Assembly: GCA_965202895.1 (NCBI GenBank)
Contig: OZ241901.1
Span: 3,348,001-3,412,000, forward strand
Reading direction: 5' to 3'
Source of the DNA: JAJDXW01 sp965202895
GTDB taxonomy: Bacteria > Pseudomonadota > Gammaproteobacteria > HK1
Length of the DNA stretch: 64,000 nt
Shown: positions 1 through 7,462 of the stretch, piece by piece
Position numbering within the stretch: position 1 is the first letter of the stretch
Layout: each line of letters begins with the position of its first letter
Translations under genes and position numbers: made by a program
The notes under the pieces: generated by a model
What the model saw: only the letters and a program-made list of their open reading frames with translations
Databases searched by the model: none
Told to the model about the DNA's origin: nothing

Positions 1-152
1 CCTCCGCGCCCGCTTGACCCGGGGCGGGCCCCAGCCCGTCGATCCCTGCGTTTGACGCGGTATACGGGGGTTGATACGTTTCCGGGGGCCGGACGGCAGG
101 GGTCGCCGGGCGACGCTCGTCCGAACCGTCCCGGGGCCGAAGAGACCGAACC

Positions 153-404
153 ATGGTCGCGCGCATCTATCAAGTCTTCATGCCCGGCGGCGCGGCGGCC
201 GTCAAGGAGCATTACCCGCGGCGCCATGCCCTGCTCGACGACTCGCTATGGGTGATCGCGGCCGATGAGGTGACGCCCGCCGACGTCTGCCAGAGGCTCG
301 GGATCGGCCCGGAGCAATCGGGCGTGGTCACGGGGTTGGAGGTGTATTACGGGTTCTACGATGCGGCGCTTTGGCAGAAGATCGACGCCTGGAGCAAGGA
401 ATGA
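153..404 (+). CDS. Conserved-type hypothetical protein, 83 aa
   Basis: I do not recognise a named family. The 83-residue product is soluble-looking and mildly acidic, with no signal peptide, membrane segment or cysteine pair except one isolated Cys. The ATG at 153 has only a weak purine stretch upstream (about 140-148). The stop overlaps the start of the next gene in an ATGA arrangement at 401-404, which indicates translational coupling with the small membrane protein that follows. That coupling and the sustained high-GC third positions are the main reasons to accept it as real. Function unknown. Confidence 0.6.
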   Translation: MVARIYQVFMPGGAAAVKEHYPRRHALLDDSLWVIAADEVTPADVCQRLGIGPEQSGVVTGLEVYYGFYDAALWQKIDAWSKE

Positions 405-664
405 CGCCCGGGGACGACAATGTTCAACAGTTTCCGAGCCGTCGGCCCCCGGCCTCATCCGGCTCTGGGAACGGCGGGTCGGGCCATGGCGAGCGCCTTG
501 CCCGGATCGAGACCGAGCTGAAGCATGTGGCCACCCGGGAGGACGTCGAGGCGATCAAGACGCTGATCGAGCGCAAGGAGGCAACGATGCTGCGCTGGCT
601 GCTCGGCCTCGTCGGGGTGGCTGCGATTACGCTGGTTGCCGCCGTGATCCGGACCTTCTTCTGA
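401..664 (+). CDS. Small single-pass membrane protein with coiled-coil-like stretch, 87 aa
   Basis: The protein starts with a polar, Ser/Gly/Pro-rich segment (residues 1-30), continues with a charged helix-forming stretch of heptad type (about 30-60, including RLARIETELKHVA), and ends in one hydrophobic segment LLGLVGVAAITLVAAVI near the C-terminus. The architecture is that of a tail-anchored coiled-coil protein of the kind often found as small hypothetical genes. The ATG at 401 is chosen because it overlaps the stop codon of the preceding gene (ATGA); an upstream TTG at 371 is open but would overlap far more. It is convergent with the gene ending at 771. Function unknown. Confidence 0.6.
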   Translation: MTPGDDNVQQFPSRRPPASSGSGNGGSGHGERLARIETELKHVATREDVEAIKTLIERKEATMLRWLLGLVGVAAITLVAAVIRTFF

Positions 665-770
665 CCGGCTGCGGGCGTCGCCGGATTTCAGGCCGCCCAC
701 GTCGGCAAGGCCGGGGCGGCGTCGGGCGACCCGGGCCTTCGCTCGTGGGCGGGCGCGCGCGGTCTTCGGG

Positions 771-2066
771 CTACGTTCTCCCGGTGGGTTCGAGGCGGTC
801 GAGCCTCGTCTCCCAGTCGGCCGGGAGCTCGATGCGCCGCGTGACGAGGCAGCGCGGGAATCCCCACGACGGGAAGTAGGCGCACTGCGGGATGGGGAGG
901 TCGCCGCCCGCGACGAGGACGACGAGGTCCTCCGGGGCCGCGACGGCCGGGATCGCCCCCTCGCGCGCCGCCTCCCGCACCCAGGCCGGCCACTGCCGGG
1001 CGCCGATGAGGCGCTGGTGGAGCCAGGTCCTCCGCCAGACGTCCGCCGGCAGTCGCCCGTCCCGCCAGAGGCGCCGCTTGACGTCGGTCTTGTCGAGCCC
1101 CTCGCCGGCAAGCTCCTTCGCGACGAAGGGGGCGAGGGCCACCGCGGCGACCCCGCCGTGCAGCATCGTGAAGCCGGACGCGGCGGAGCCGATGACGCTC
1201 GCGAGGTCGTCGAGCCCTCCCGTCACGTTGATGACGCTCTCCGCCCGCATGACGACGACCGCGCTCTCCGTCGCCTCGAAGCCGAGCTCCTCGTGGAGCG
1301 GCGGCCACGGCGAGCGCTCGGTCCGCTCCGCGAGGCACAGGGTGTACCGTCCCGGCTGGCCGAGGCCCGCGAACGACACCGCTCCCGGCCAGCCGCCCCC
1401 GACGTTGTTCATGACGAGGCGGACCGCCCGCCCGATGGCCGCGTTCGCCTGCCAGCCGGGGCCGAGCGCGCCGAAGCCCGCGTTCATGCCGATCGCCCCT
1501 GCGACGGGGCCGCAGACGACGAGGAGCGGGGTCACGTTCTCGTCCGTGGTCTGGACCCCGCGCAGGTTGAAGGCGGGGTCCGCGATCGCGCGCACCGCGG
1601 CGAGCACCACCGGCAGGTGTTCGGGCCGGCAGCCGGCCATGACCGCGTTGACCGCGACCTTCTCGACGGTCGCGAGGCCCTTGAGCGGGTCGAGCGCGCC
1701 GAGGACCTCGCCCGGCGCCTCCGGCGCCCAGGAGAGCGCCTCCTCCACCCGGCCGAGGGTCGGGGCGACGATCGGGAGGCCGTCGGTCCAGCCGCGAAGG
1801 TAGAACCGGCGGCCCGCCTCCGTCTCGGGGTCGGCGCCGCGCACGACCTCGACCCGCTGCCTCGGGAACCGGGCCGCGAGGGGCGCCTTGGCGAGCAGGC
1901 CCGCCTCCGCCGCGCGCTCGCGCAGGGTGTCGTCGATCCATTCGCCGGAGGCGCGCTGGCCCGACGGCAGGAGGACCCAGAGGGGCGGCGGCCCGGACAA
2001 CGACCCGGCCCGGGTCAGCTCCGCTCGAACGCCCCGAGATCGAGGGGAAGCATCCTCCCCATCCAT
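771..2066 (-). CDS. UGSC-family C-terminal-domain paralogue without the Sec motif
   Basis: This protein (431 aa from the ATG at 2066) matches, from about residue 70 on, the region downstream of the Sec codon in the gene at 3338-5083. Shared signatures visible by eye are DGLP.V.PT, then a VMAGCRPE block followed by P..A..DP, and a C-terminal ELP.DWE.RL segment. The N-terminal domain that carries U-G-S-C in the neighbour is absent, so it is a stand-alone paralogue of the second domain. Start choice is uncertain: the ATG at 2066 overlaps the upstream dioxygenase by about 50 bases, while a CTG overlapping its stop (2018) or a TTG at 2000 would fit the family equally well. It is last in a leftward operon with hpt and the dioxygenase. 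Enzymatic role unknown; the conserved Cys in MAGC is the obvious candidate active residue. Confidence 0.72.
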   Translation of the reverse strand: MDGEDASPRSRGVRAELTRAGSLSGPPPLWVLLPSGQRASGEWIDDTLRERAAEAGLLAKAPLAARFPRQRVEVVRGADPETEAGRRFYLRGWTDGLPIVAPTLGRVEEALSWAPEAPGEVLGALDPLKGLATVEKVAVNAVMAGCRPEHLPVVLAAVRAIADPAFNLRGVQTTDENVTPLLVVCGPVAGAIGMNAGFGALGPGWQANAAIGRAVRLVMNNVGGGWPGAVSFAGLGQPGRYTLCLAERTERSPWPPLHEELGFEATESAVVVMRAESVINVTGGLDDLASVIGSAASGFTMLHGGVAAVALAPFVAKELAGEGLDKTDVKRRLWRDGRLPADVWRRTWLHQRLIGARQWPAWVREAAREGAIPAVAAPEDLVVLVAGGDLPIPQCAYFPSWGFPRCLVTRRIELPADWETRLDRLEPTGRT

Positions 2067-2350
2067 AGGGCGTGGTCGCGGTGGTCGGCGAGATCGTCGC
2101 CGGTCTCGGGGTGCACCAGGACCGTCAGCCCGCCACGGTTCAGCATCAGCCACGGGACGAGGTCCGGAAAGACCCCGGCATCGAAGGCGACTTGGTACAT
2201 GGGCTCCGGGTGCGGCCCGACCGGGGCGTCGCGCCACCGTCCGAGCCGCACCTCGAACCGCGCCGCGAGCGCTTCGCGCAGCCGGGCGGCGGTTGTACGC
2301 GAGGCGTCGTCGTAGTACACGTGGGCGTGGTACGAAGGGATGTCCGACAT
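2015..2350 (-). CDS. DOPA 4,5-dioxygenase family protein, 111 aa
   Basis: Short protein with all hallmarks of the DOPA_dioxygen family: an N-terminal HAHVYYDD block (residues 8-15), GPHPEPMYQVAF in the middle, and LTVLVHPETGDDLADH with a following HALWMG near the C-terminus. The conserved histidines are the presumed metal ligands. Characterised relatives are extradiol ring-cleavage enzymes, but most bacterial members have no proven substrate. The ATG at 2350 lies 22 bases after the hpt stop, and its end overlaps the presumptive start region of the next gene, so the three genes probably form one transcript. A length of 111 aa is normal for the bacterial family. Confidence 0.85.
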   Translation of the reverse strand: MSDIPSYHAHVYYDDASRTTAARLREALAARFEVRLGRWRDAPVGPHPEPMYQVAFDAGVFPDLVPWLMLNRGGLTVLVHPETGDDLADHRDHALWMGRMLPLDLGAFERS

Positions 2351-2372
2351 GGCCTCGGGCCCGGTCTTCGCG

Positions 2373-2927
2373 TCAGTCCGCGTCCGGGTCGGACGGGTCG
2401 GACGGGTCGAGCGCGGCGATGCAGGGCAGGGTGCGGTGGCGCTCCGCGTAGTCGAGCCCGTAGCCGACCACCCACACGTCCGGGATGTCGAAGCCGAGGT
2501 AGTCGATCCGGACCTCGCCCTCGTTCCGGGCCTTCTTGCGGGTGAGCGCACAGGTGCGGACGGAGGCCGGGCCGCGCGCCTCGAACTGCTGCACGAGGTA
2601 CCGGAGGGTCCTCCCGGTGTCCACGATGTCCTCCACCACGAGCACGTGGCGCCCTTCGATGCTCTCCCGGAGGTCGAGGACCATGCGCACCTCCCCGGAG
2701 CGCTGGTGCCCGTCGGCGTAGCTCGAGACCGCGATGAAGTCCACGCGGTGCGGCGCCGTCAGCCGCCGGGTGAGGTCCGCGAGGAAGATGAACGCCCCCT
2801 TCAGCACCCCGACGACGATGAGCTCGTCCACGCCCGTGTAGTCCGCGGAGATGCGGGTGGCCAGCTCGTCCACGCGCAGGGCGATCCGTTCCTCCGCGAT
2901 GAGCACGTTCGGTCCCGTACCGGTCAA
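2373..2927 (-). CDS. hpt: Hypoxanthine phosphoribosyltransferase
   Basis: Purine salvage enzyme that converts hypoxanthine (and often guanine) plus PRPP to the nucleotide and pyrophosphate. The PRPP-binding loop VLVVEDIVDTGRTL is clear, preceded by the GVLKGAFIFLADL segment and followed by a C-terminal YVVGYGLDYAER-like stretch (here VVGYGLDYAER). I place the start at the TTG at 2927 because a perfect AGGAGG sits 7 bases upstream (2935-2940) and gives 184 residues, the usual length; the frame stays open far upstream but that part is low-complexity Arg/Pro sequence. It heads a leftward operon with the dioxygenase and the UGSC-like paralogue. Confidence 0.9.
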   Translation of the reverse strand: MTGTGPNVLIAEERIALRVDELATRISADYTGVDELIVVGVLKGAFIFLADLTRRLTAPHRVDFIAVSSYADGHQRSGEVRMVLDLRESIEGRHVLVVEDIVDTGRTLRYLVQQFEARGPASVRTCALTRKKARNEGEVRIDYLGFDIPDVWVVGYGLDYAERHRTLPCIAALDPSDPSDPDAD

Positions 2928-3337
2928 CCGTCCACCTCCTGCCGCGCCGTCGGCGATCGGCCCTCCGGGTCGATGGCGGGGGGCGGGCCGCCGCTCGTCC
3001 CCGATGATGCGGCGGATGTTAGCGGCCCGCCTTGCCGCGGTCACGTCCGCGGGGCGCGGGGCCCGCAACCCGCGGCCCGCGGCGCCCGCTCGGGCTTCTC
3101 GTCCGGCGAGGACCGGACGCACCGGCTTCATCCTGCGGGCGGAGGGCGGGAGGCGGCCAGGGGCCGGCGGTCGGAGGCGGGCGCGGCCGGCCCCGGATCC
3201 CCGTGGTTTGGCGGGCGGCGGGCGGGCGGTTACCCTTGCCGCCGGCGGCGGGCGCGGCCGGCCGGGCCGCGGGCGCCGGAACCGCGACCGCGACCGCAAC
3301 CAGAACCGCAACCGGAGCTACCGGGAGGAGGAACGAC
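2928..3337. other. Divergent intergenic region between hpt operon and UGSC selenoprotein gene
   Basis: 410 bases with no supported gene. It must hold the promoters of both divergent units, but in this extremely GC-rich stretch I see no convincing -35/-10 pair. It contains the hpt ribosome-binding site at 2935-2940, a run of GC-rich inverted segments around 3240-3275, the hexamer repeat at 3279-3314, and the ribosome-binding site AGGAGGA at 3326-3332 of the selenoprotein gene. Confidence 0.6.
3279..3314. repeat. Six tandem hexamers (consensus GAACCG/CGACCG)
   Basis: Six consecutive 6-base units, GAACCG CGACCG CGACCG CAACCA GAACCG CAACCG, lie just before the ribosome-binding site of the selenoprotein gene. 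A related GGGACC-type hexamer array lies downstream of the same gene (5128-5166). Confidence 0.75.
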
Positions 3338-5083
3338 ATGGCGACACCGGCGGACGGGACCTACGCGGTCGTCTGGCCTCGCGGCCCCAGGGCGGGCTCC
3401 ATCACCCCGCTCGCGGAACGGCCCGCGAGCCTCGAGGGGAAGAAGATCGCGTTTCTCTGGGACTACCTCTTTCGCGGCGACGAGATCTTCCCGATGCTGG
3501 CCTCGGAGCTGTCGGCCCGCTATCCCGGCGTCGAGTTCGTGGGGCACGAGACGTTCGGCTCGACGCACGGGGACGAGGAGCACGAGATCCTCGCGGGCCT
3601 GCCCGACAAGCTCCGCGAGCTGGAGGTGGACGCGGTCATCTCCGGGATGGGCTGCTGAGGGAGCTGCACACCCGCCGTGCTGCGGGTGAGTGCGGTTGCC
3701 GAGAACGCCGGATTCCCTTCGAGCTCCCTCGTCTGCGAGGGCTTCGCCGGCCAGGCCGGAACGACCTCGGTCGGCCTCGGGCTGCCCAACCTGCCGGTCG
3801 CCCTGGTCCCGGGCCACGTGGACATGCAGACCGACAACGAGCTCCGGGACAACGTGCTCGGCGTCACCCTCGACCAGGTCGTCTCCAACCTGACCGAGCA
3901 GCCGGAGGCGGCGCGTTCGAGCGTCGAGCCGGGGCCGGAGGAGATCGTCTTCGAGGGCGCCTTCGAGGAGGTCAACCGGCTCTTCTACGAGAACCGCTGG
4001 TCCGACGGGCTGCCCTTCGTCCCGCCGACGCGGGAGAAGATCGCGGAGTTCCTCGCGTTCACCCGTCTGGCCCCCGACCACGTGCTCGGCAAGGCCCCGC
4101 CCGACAACCGGGCCGCCACCGTGCGGAGCGTCGCCGCGAACGGGGTCATGGCGGGGTGCCGCCCGGAGTACATGCCGATCCTCGTCGCCCTCGCCGAGGC
4201 CATGACGGACCCCGACTACGGGGTCGAGCACTCCGGCAACACCCCCGGGTCCGAGACCCTCATCACCCTGAACGGCCCGATCATCGGAGAGCTCGGCTTC
4301 AACTGCGAGCAGGGCGCGCTCCGCGACGGGTTCATGGCCAACACCACGGTCGGGCGGTTCTGGCGGCTCTACCTCCGCAACGTGGCGGGCTTCCTGCCGT
4401 ACCGCACCGACAAGGGCACGTACGGGAACACCTGGCGGGTGGTCCTCGCCGAGAACGAAGAGGTGCTCGCGCGCATCGGGTGGGAGCCGCTCGCGAGCGA
4501 CTTCGGCTTCCGGGCCGGCGAGAACGTCGTCACCATCTCGCGCTATACGGGCGGCGACGTCGTGACCTCGGTCTACGGCCAGACCCCGGAGCGGATGCTC
4601 CCGTACCTCGGGGACGCGCTCGTCAGGCAGTCGAGCTGGCAGCTCGTCTTCACCGTCGGGATGGCGCGCGGGACCTACCGCCCGCTCCTCCTGCTCACCC
4701 CGATCCTCGCCGAGACCATCGCCAAGGGCGGGTGGTCGCGCGGCGATCTGAAGCGGCGGCTCTTCGAGGACGCGCGCCTCCCGGCGTCGAAGTTCGAGGC
4801 GTACATCGGCGAGTACACCAACCTGGCGCCGGGGCGGCGGACCCTCGCGGAGATGGTCGAGGCGGGCAAGGCGCCGCCGGTCTTCGCCGAATCGAACGAC
4901 CCGGAGCGGATGGTCCCCCTCGTCTGCGCCCCGGACGACCTCCTCGTCGCGGTGACCGGCGACCCGCTCCGCACCAACGCCTACGTGTTCTCGCACAACG
5001 GCATGCTCGGGTATCCGGTCGCGAAACGGGTCGAGCTCCCGGACGACTGGGAGGGGAGGCTGCGGGAGGTTCGCGCCCGATAG
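3338..5083 (+). CDS. UGSC-family selenoprotein (UGA at 3656-3658 read as selenocysteine)
   Basis: The frame from ATG 3338 (AGGAGGA 5 bases upstream) runs 106 codons to a UGA at 3656-3658, and the very same frame continues without another stop to 5083. Reading UGA as Sec gives 581 residues with C106-U107-G108-S109-C110, exactly the motif that names the UGSC (seleno)protein family. The segment after UGA keeps coding character at once (TPAVLRVSAVAENAGF) and the downstream domain is homologous to the protein at 771-2066, with DGLPFVPPT and VMAGCRPEY. A hairpin of bacterial SECIS geometry starts 10 bases after the UGA. Residues 1-106 resemble a small alpha/beta redox-type domain (KKIAFLWDYLFRGDEIF, LELDAVISGMGC-like end). 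Function is unproven; U-x-x-C suggests thiol/selenol redox chemistry. Alternative: two genes, the second from GTG 3677, or an inactivated gene. Confidence 0.85.
3656..3658 (+). other. Predicted selenocysteine codon UGA (Sec107)
   Basis: In-frame TGA flanked by TGC on the 5' side and GGG AGC TGC on the 3' side, which gives Cys-Sec-Gly-Ser-Cys. Both the position inside a conserved motif and the uninterrupted frame on either side argue for recoding rather than termination. Confidence 0.82.
3669..3688 (+). promoter_or_regulatory. Bacterial SECIS-like hairpin
   Basis: CACCCGC (3669-3675) pairs perfectly with GCGGGTG (3682-3688) around the 6-base loop CGTGCT (3676-3681). Seventeen bases separate the UGA from the loop and a G is the second loop base. 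Published criteria for bacterial SECIS elements ask for a short stem-loop directly after UGA, loop at roughly 16-37 bases and a G among the first two loop bases; all are met. It lies inside the coding sequence, as expected for SelB-dependent recoding in bacteria. Confidence 0.72.
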
Positions 5084-5127
5084 CCCCGCTTGCGTTCGGG
5101 CCTCGCTCCCGTGCTGCGCCCGGCCCC

Positions 5128-5166
5128 CCGGGACCGGGACCGGGACCGGGACGGGGACCGGGGCCG
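5128..5166. repeat. GGGACC-type tandem hexamer array
   Basis: About six imperfect 6-base units of CCGGGA/GGGACC type immediately downstream of the selenoprotein gene; compare the hexamer array upstream of the same gene. Confidence 0.7.
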
Positions 5167-5200
5167 GCGAGCCCGGAACCGGTGCCGGAGATGGTCCCGG

Positions 5201-5222
5201 GGGGCCTCCGATCGGAGGCCCC
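5201..5222. terminator. Perfect 22-base palindrome, terminator-like hairpin
   Basis: GGGGCCTCCGA followed directly by its reverse complement. As RNA it forms a 9-bp GC stem with loop GATC about 120 bases after the selenoprotein stop. There is no following U tract, so intrinsic termination is only a guess; it could equally be a protein-binding palindrome. Confidence 0.4.
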
Positions 5223-5445
5223 ACCGACCAGACGCCGGACGGCGTCCGGAACCCACCGGCGTCCCACGCTCGCCGCAACACGACGGCGTTTCTTCGCCGC
5301 TTCCACATGCAGGCGCCGTGTGGGTCCCGTCGATGCCCGCCGAGATGCCCGCTCGTTCGTCGTCGCCGGCGAAGGCGACCGCCCTCCGATCGTGTCGCCG
5401 TACCGGCGCGAAATCACCCTGCGGAACCGCTTGCCCGGACACGGC

Positions 5446-5618
5446 GTCCTGGGAACGGCGCGTCTTCCAGACGCTTGTGTCCCGCCCGCAAATGGGACAG
5501 CAAGACCGCTGCCGATCGATGCGGGCGAGACACAAGTGTTCCCAGCCCCCCCCGTTCCCGTGAAGAGCGATGGGCTCGATGTCTGGCCGCGAGTCGGTCA
5601 GCGTGAAAGGGTCCTGGG
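5446..5618. repeat. Dispersed palindromic repeat, copy A
   Basis: Arms 5472-5490 and 5520-5538 are inverted copies of each other (17 of 19 positions) around a 29-base centre (5491-5519). To the right lies a 25-base tail at 5585-5609 that is identical to 41558-41582 of copy B. The outer edges read GTCCTGGGAAC and TTCCCAG. The centre is the reverse complement of the centre of copy B apart from about four differences, while the tail is in the same orientation in both copies. Confidence 0.8.
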
Positions 5619-5692
5619 GGCCGGCCTCGGCGCTTGCCCGCCCTGGCGCGCTATGCGATGGTTCGTTCGAGCCATCGGGGAGGAGGGGGATC

Positions 5693-7441
5693 ATGGCGGC
5701 CTACGATCGGCTGATTCGCGGCGGCGCCGTCTTCGACGGGACCCGTGTGCCGCGGTATCGCGCGGACGTTGCCATCCGGGACGGGGTCATCGCCGAGATC
5801 GGCCGCATCCCTCCGGGCGACGCGCGCGAGGTGCTCGACGCCGACGGCCTCCACGTCGCCCCCGGCTTCATCGACCTCCACACCCACTACGACGCCCAGG
5901 TCTTCTGGGACCCCTACTGCACCCTCTCCGGCTGGCACGGCATCACCTCCGCGGTCATCGGGAACTGCGGCTTCGGCTTCGCCCCGGTGCGCCCGGAGGA
6001 GCGCGAGCGGGCGATGCTCTCGATGACCCGGGTCGAGGCGATCCCGCTCGCCTCGATGAAGGAGGGGATGCCCTGGGATTGGGTGAGCTTTCCCGAATTC
6101 CTCGATTCGGTCGAGCGCACCCCGAAGGCGATCAACCTCCTGCCCTACGTCCCGGTCGGGCCGCTCCTCATCTGGGTGCTCGGCTTCGAGGATGCGAAGG
6201 CGGGGCGCCGCCCCACCGACGCGGAGCACGCCGAGCTCTGCCGCCTGCTCCACGAGGCGATGGACGCGGGGGGCTGCGGCTGGTCCGCGCAACGCATGCT
6301 GCCGACCGGGCCGGCCGCGGTGCAGCGCGACTTCGACGGCACCGCGATGCCCACCGACGTCATGCACGACGACACCTGCCGCGCCTTCGCCCGGGTGCTC
6401 GGCGGCCGCAACGAGGGCTTCATGCAGATGCTGCTCGTGTCCGGGGACAACCGGCGCGACCGCGCGTTCTACGAGGAGATGGCGGAGCTGAGCGGGCGGC
6501 CGATGCTCATGAACGTCGTCCAGGCCTTCGACCACCGCCCCGACATCCACCGCCGGGTGCTCGCGTGGCTGGAGAGCTGCCGCGAGCGCGGGGTCCGGGT
6601 CATCGGGCAGGGCCTCACCACCGACGCCGGCTTCACCTTCACCTTCGAGGACTGGAACCTGTTCGACGACTCCGAGCCCTGGTGCGAGGCGACCACCGGT
6701 TCCCGCGAGGAGCGCAAGCGCAAGCTCGCCGACCCCGCCCGGCGCCAAGCCCTCCGGGACCACCTGCCGATCACCGCCACCGGGCCGCTCCCGGACATCG
6801 TGATCGTGGGTCCGAAGCTCGGGAAGAACGCGCGCTGGGAGGACCACACCCTCGCCATCGCGGGCGAGAAGATGGGCAAGCACCCGGTGGACGTGATGCT
6901 GGACATGGCGGTGGAGGAGGACTTGGCGACCGAGTTCTTCGCCGCCCCGCCGAACGGGGACGTCGGCCACCTGCGGGAGATCGTGGCCAATCCTTACGTC
7001 CTGTTCGGGGTGTCGGACGGGGGCGCCCACACCAAGTTCCTGACCGCCGGCCGCTACCCGACCGAGACGCTGTGCAAGATCGTGCGCGAGCACGAGATGT
7101 TGACCCTGGAGGAGGCGCACTGGCGGCTCTCGGCCCTGCCGGCCATGGTCGCCGGCTTCGAGGGCCGCGGCGTGCTGCGCAAGGGCGCGCCGGCCGACGT
7201 CGTGGTCTACGACTACGAGCGGCTGAAGGTGCTGCCGGCGGAGGTCGCCCACGATCTCCCGGGCGGCGAGTGGCGCCGCGTCCAGCGCGCCGAGGGCTAC
7301 CGCTGGGTGCTCGTGAACGGCGAGGTCACGATCCGCGACGACCGGGAGACCGGCGCCTGCCCCGGCCGGCTCCTCCGGCATGGCGCCGCTGGCGCCGCGG
7401 GGCGCGGCACGCCGCCGGCCCCCGCCCTCGCCGCCGGTTAG
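5693..7441 (+). CDS. N-acyl-D-amino-acid deacylase family amidohydrolase
   Basis: 582-residue metal-dependent hydrolase of the D-aminoacylase branch of the amidohydrolase superfamily. The N-terminal beta-sandwich part (YDRLIRGGAVFDGT) is followed by the metal-binding strand IDLHTHYDAQVFWDP with HxH (about residues 62-71), VIGNCGFGFAPV, and further on VGVSDGGAHTKF (here FGVSDGGAH) near residue 445, the usual position of late metal ligand and catalytic Asp. Known members remove N-acyl groups from D-amino acids or act on dihydropyrimidine-like substrates; the substrate here is unknown. ATG 5693 has GGAGGAGGGG upstream. It is followed after 21 bases by the ATPase gene at 7463 but the two are unlikely to be functionally linked. 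The C-terminal tail is Ala/Gly/Arg-rich. Confidence 0.85.
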   Translation: MAAYDRLIRGGAVFDGTRVPRYRADVAIRDGVIAEIGRIPPGDAREVLDADGLHVAPGFIDLHTHYDAQVFWDPYCTLSGWHGITSAVIGNCGFGFAPVRPEERERAMLSMTRVEAIPLASMKEGMPWDWVSFPEFLDSVERTPKAINLLPYVPVGPLLIWVLGFEDAKAGRRPTDAEHAELCRLLHEAMDAGGCGWSAQRMLPTGPAAVQRDFDGTAMPTDVMHDDTCRAFARVLGGRNEGFMQMLLVSGDNRRDRAFYEEMAELSGRPMLMNVVQAFDHRPDIHRRVLAWLESCRERGVRVIGQGLTTDAGFTFTFEDWNLFDDSEPWCEATTGSREERKRKLADPARRQALRDHLPITATGPLPDIVIVGPKLGKNARWEDHTLAIAGEKMGKHPVDVMLDMAVEEDLATEFFAAPPNGDVGHLREIVANPYVLFGVSDGGAHTKFLTAGRYPTETLCKIVREHEMLTLEEAHWRLSALPAMVAGFEGRGVLRKGAPADVVVYDYERLKVLPAEVAHDLPGGEWRRVQRAEGYRWVLVNGEVTIRDDRETGACPGRLLRHGAAGAAGRGTPPAPALAAG

Positions 7442-7462
7442 CGCCCGCCGGAAGGGGGAACC

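Larger units (their letters stand above)
5084..5692. other. 609-base intergenic region rich in repeats and palindromes
   Basis: No gene is supported here. It contains the GGGACC hexamer array (5128-5166), the perfect palindrome at 5201-5222, a small hairpin GACGCC-GGAC-GGCGTC (5231-5246), palindromic repeat copy A (5446-5618), and the ribosome-binding site GGAGGAGGGG just before the amidohydrolase gene. Confidence 0.7.

Noticed and set aside
3677..5083. Separate gene starting at GTG 3677
   Set aside because: The conserved frame begins upstream of the GTG, the start lacks a well-placed ribosome-binding site (GGGAG is 13 or more bases away), and this reading cuts the UGSC motif out of the product. 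Kept as the alternative if Sec machinery is absent.
3230..5308. Long minus-strand frame (692 codons) opposite the selenoprotein gene
   Set aside because: Low-complexity Arg/Gly/Val-rich translation without recognisable domain; mirrors the codon bias of the real gene.
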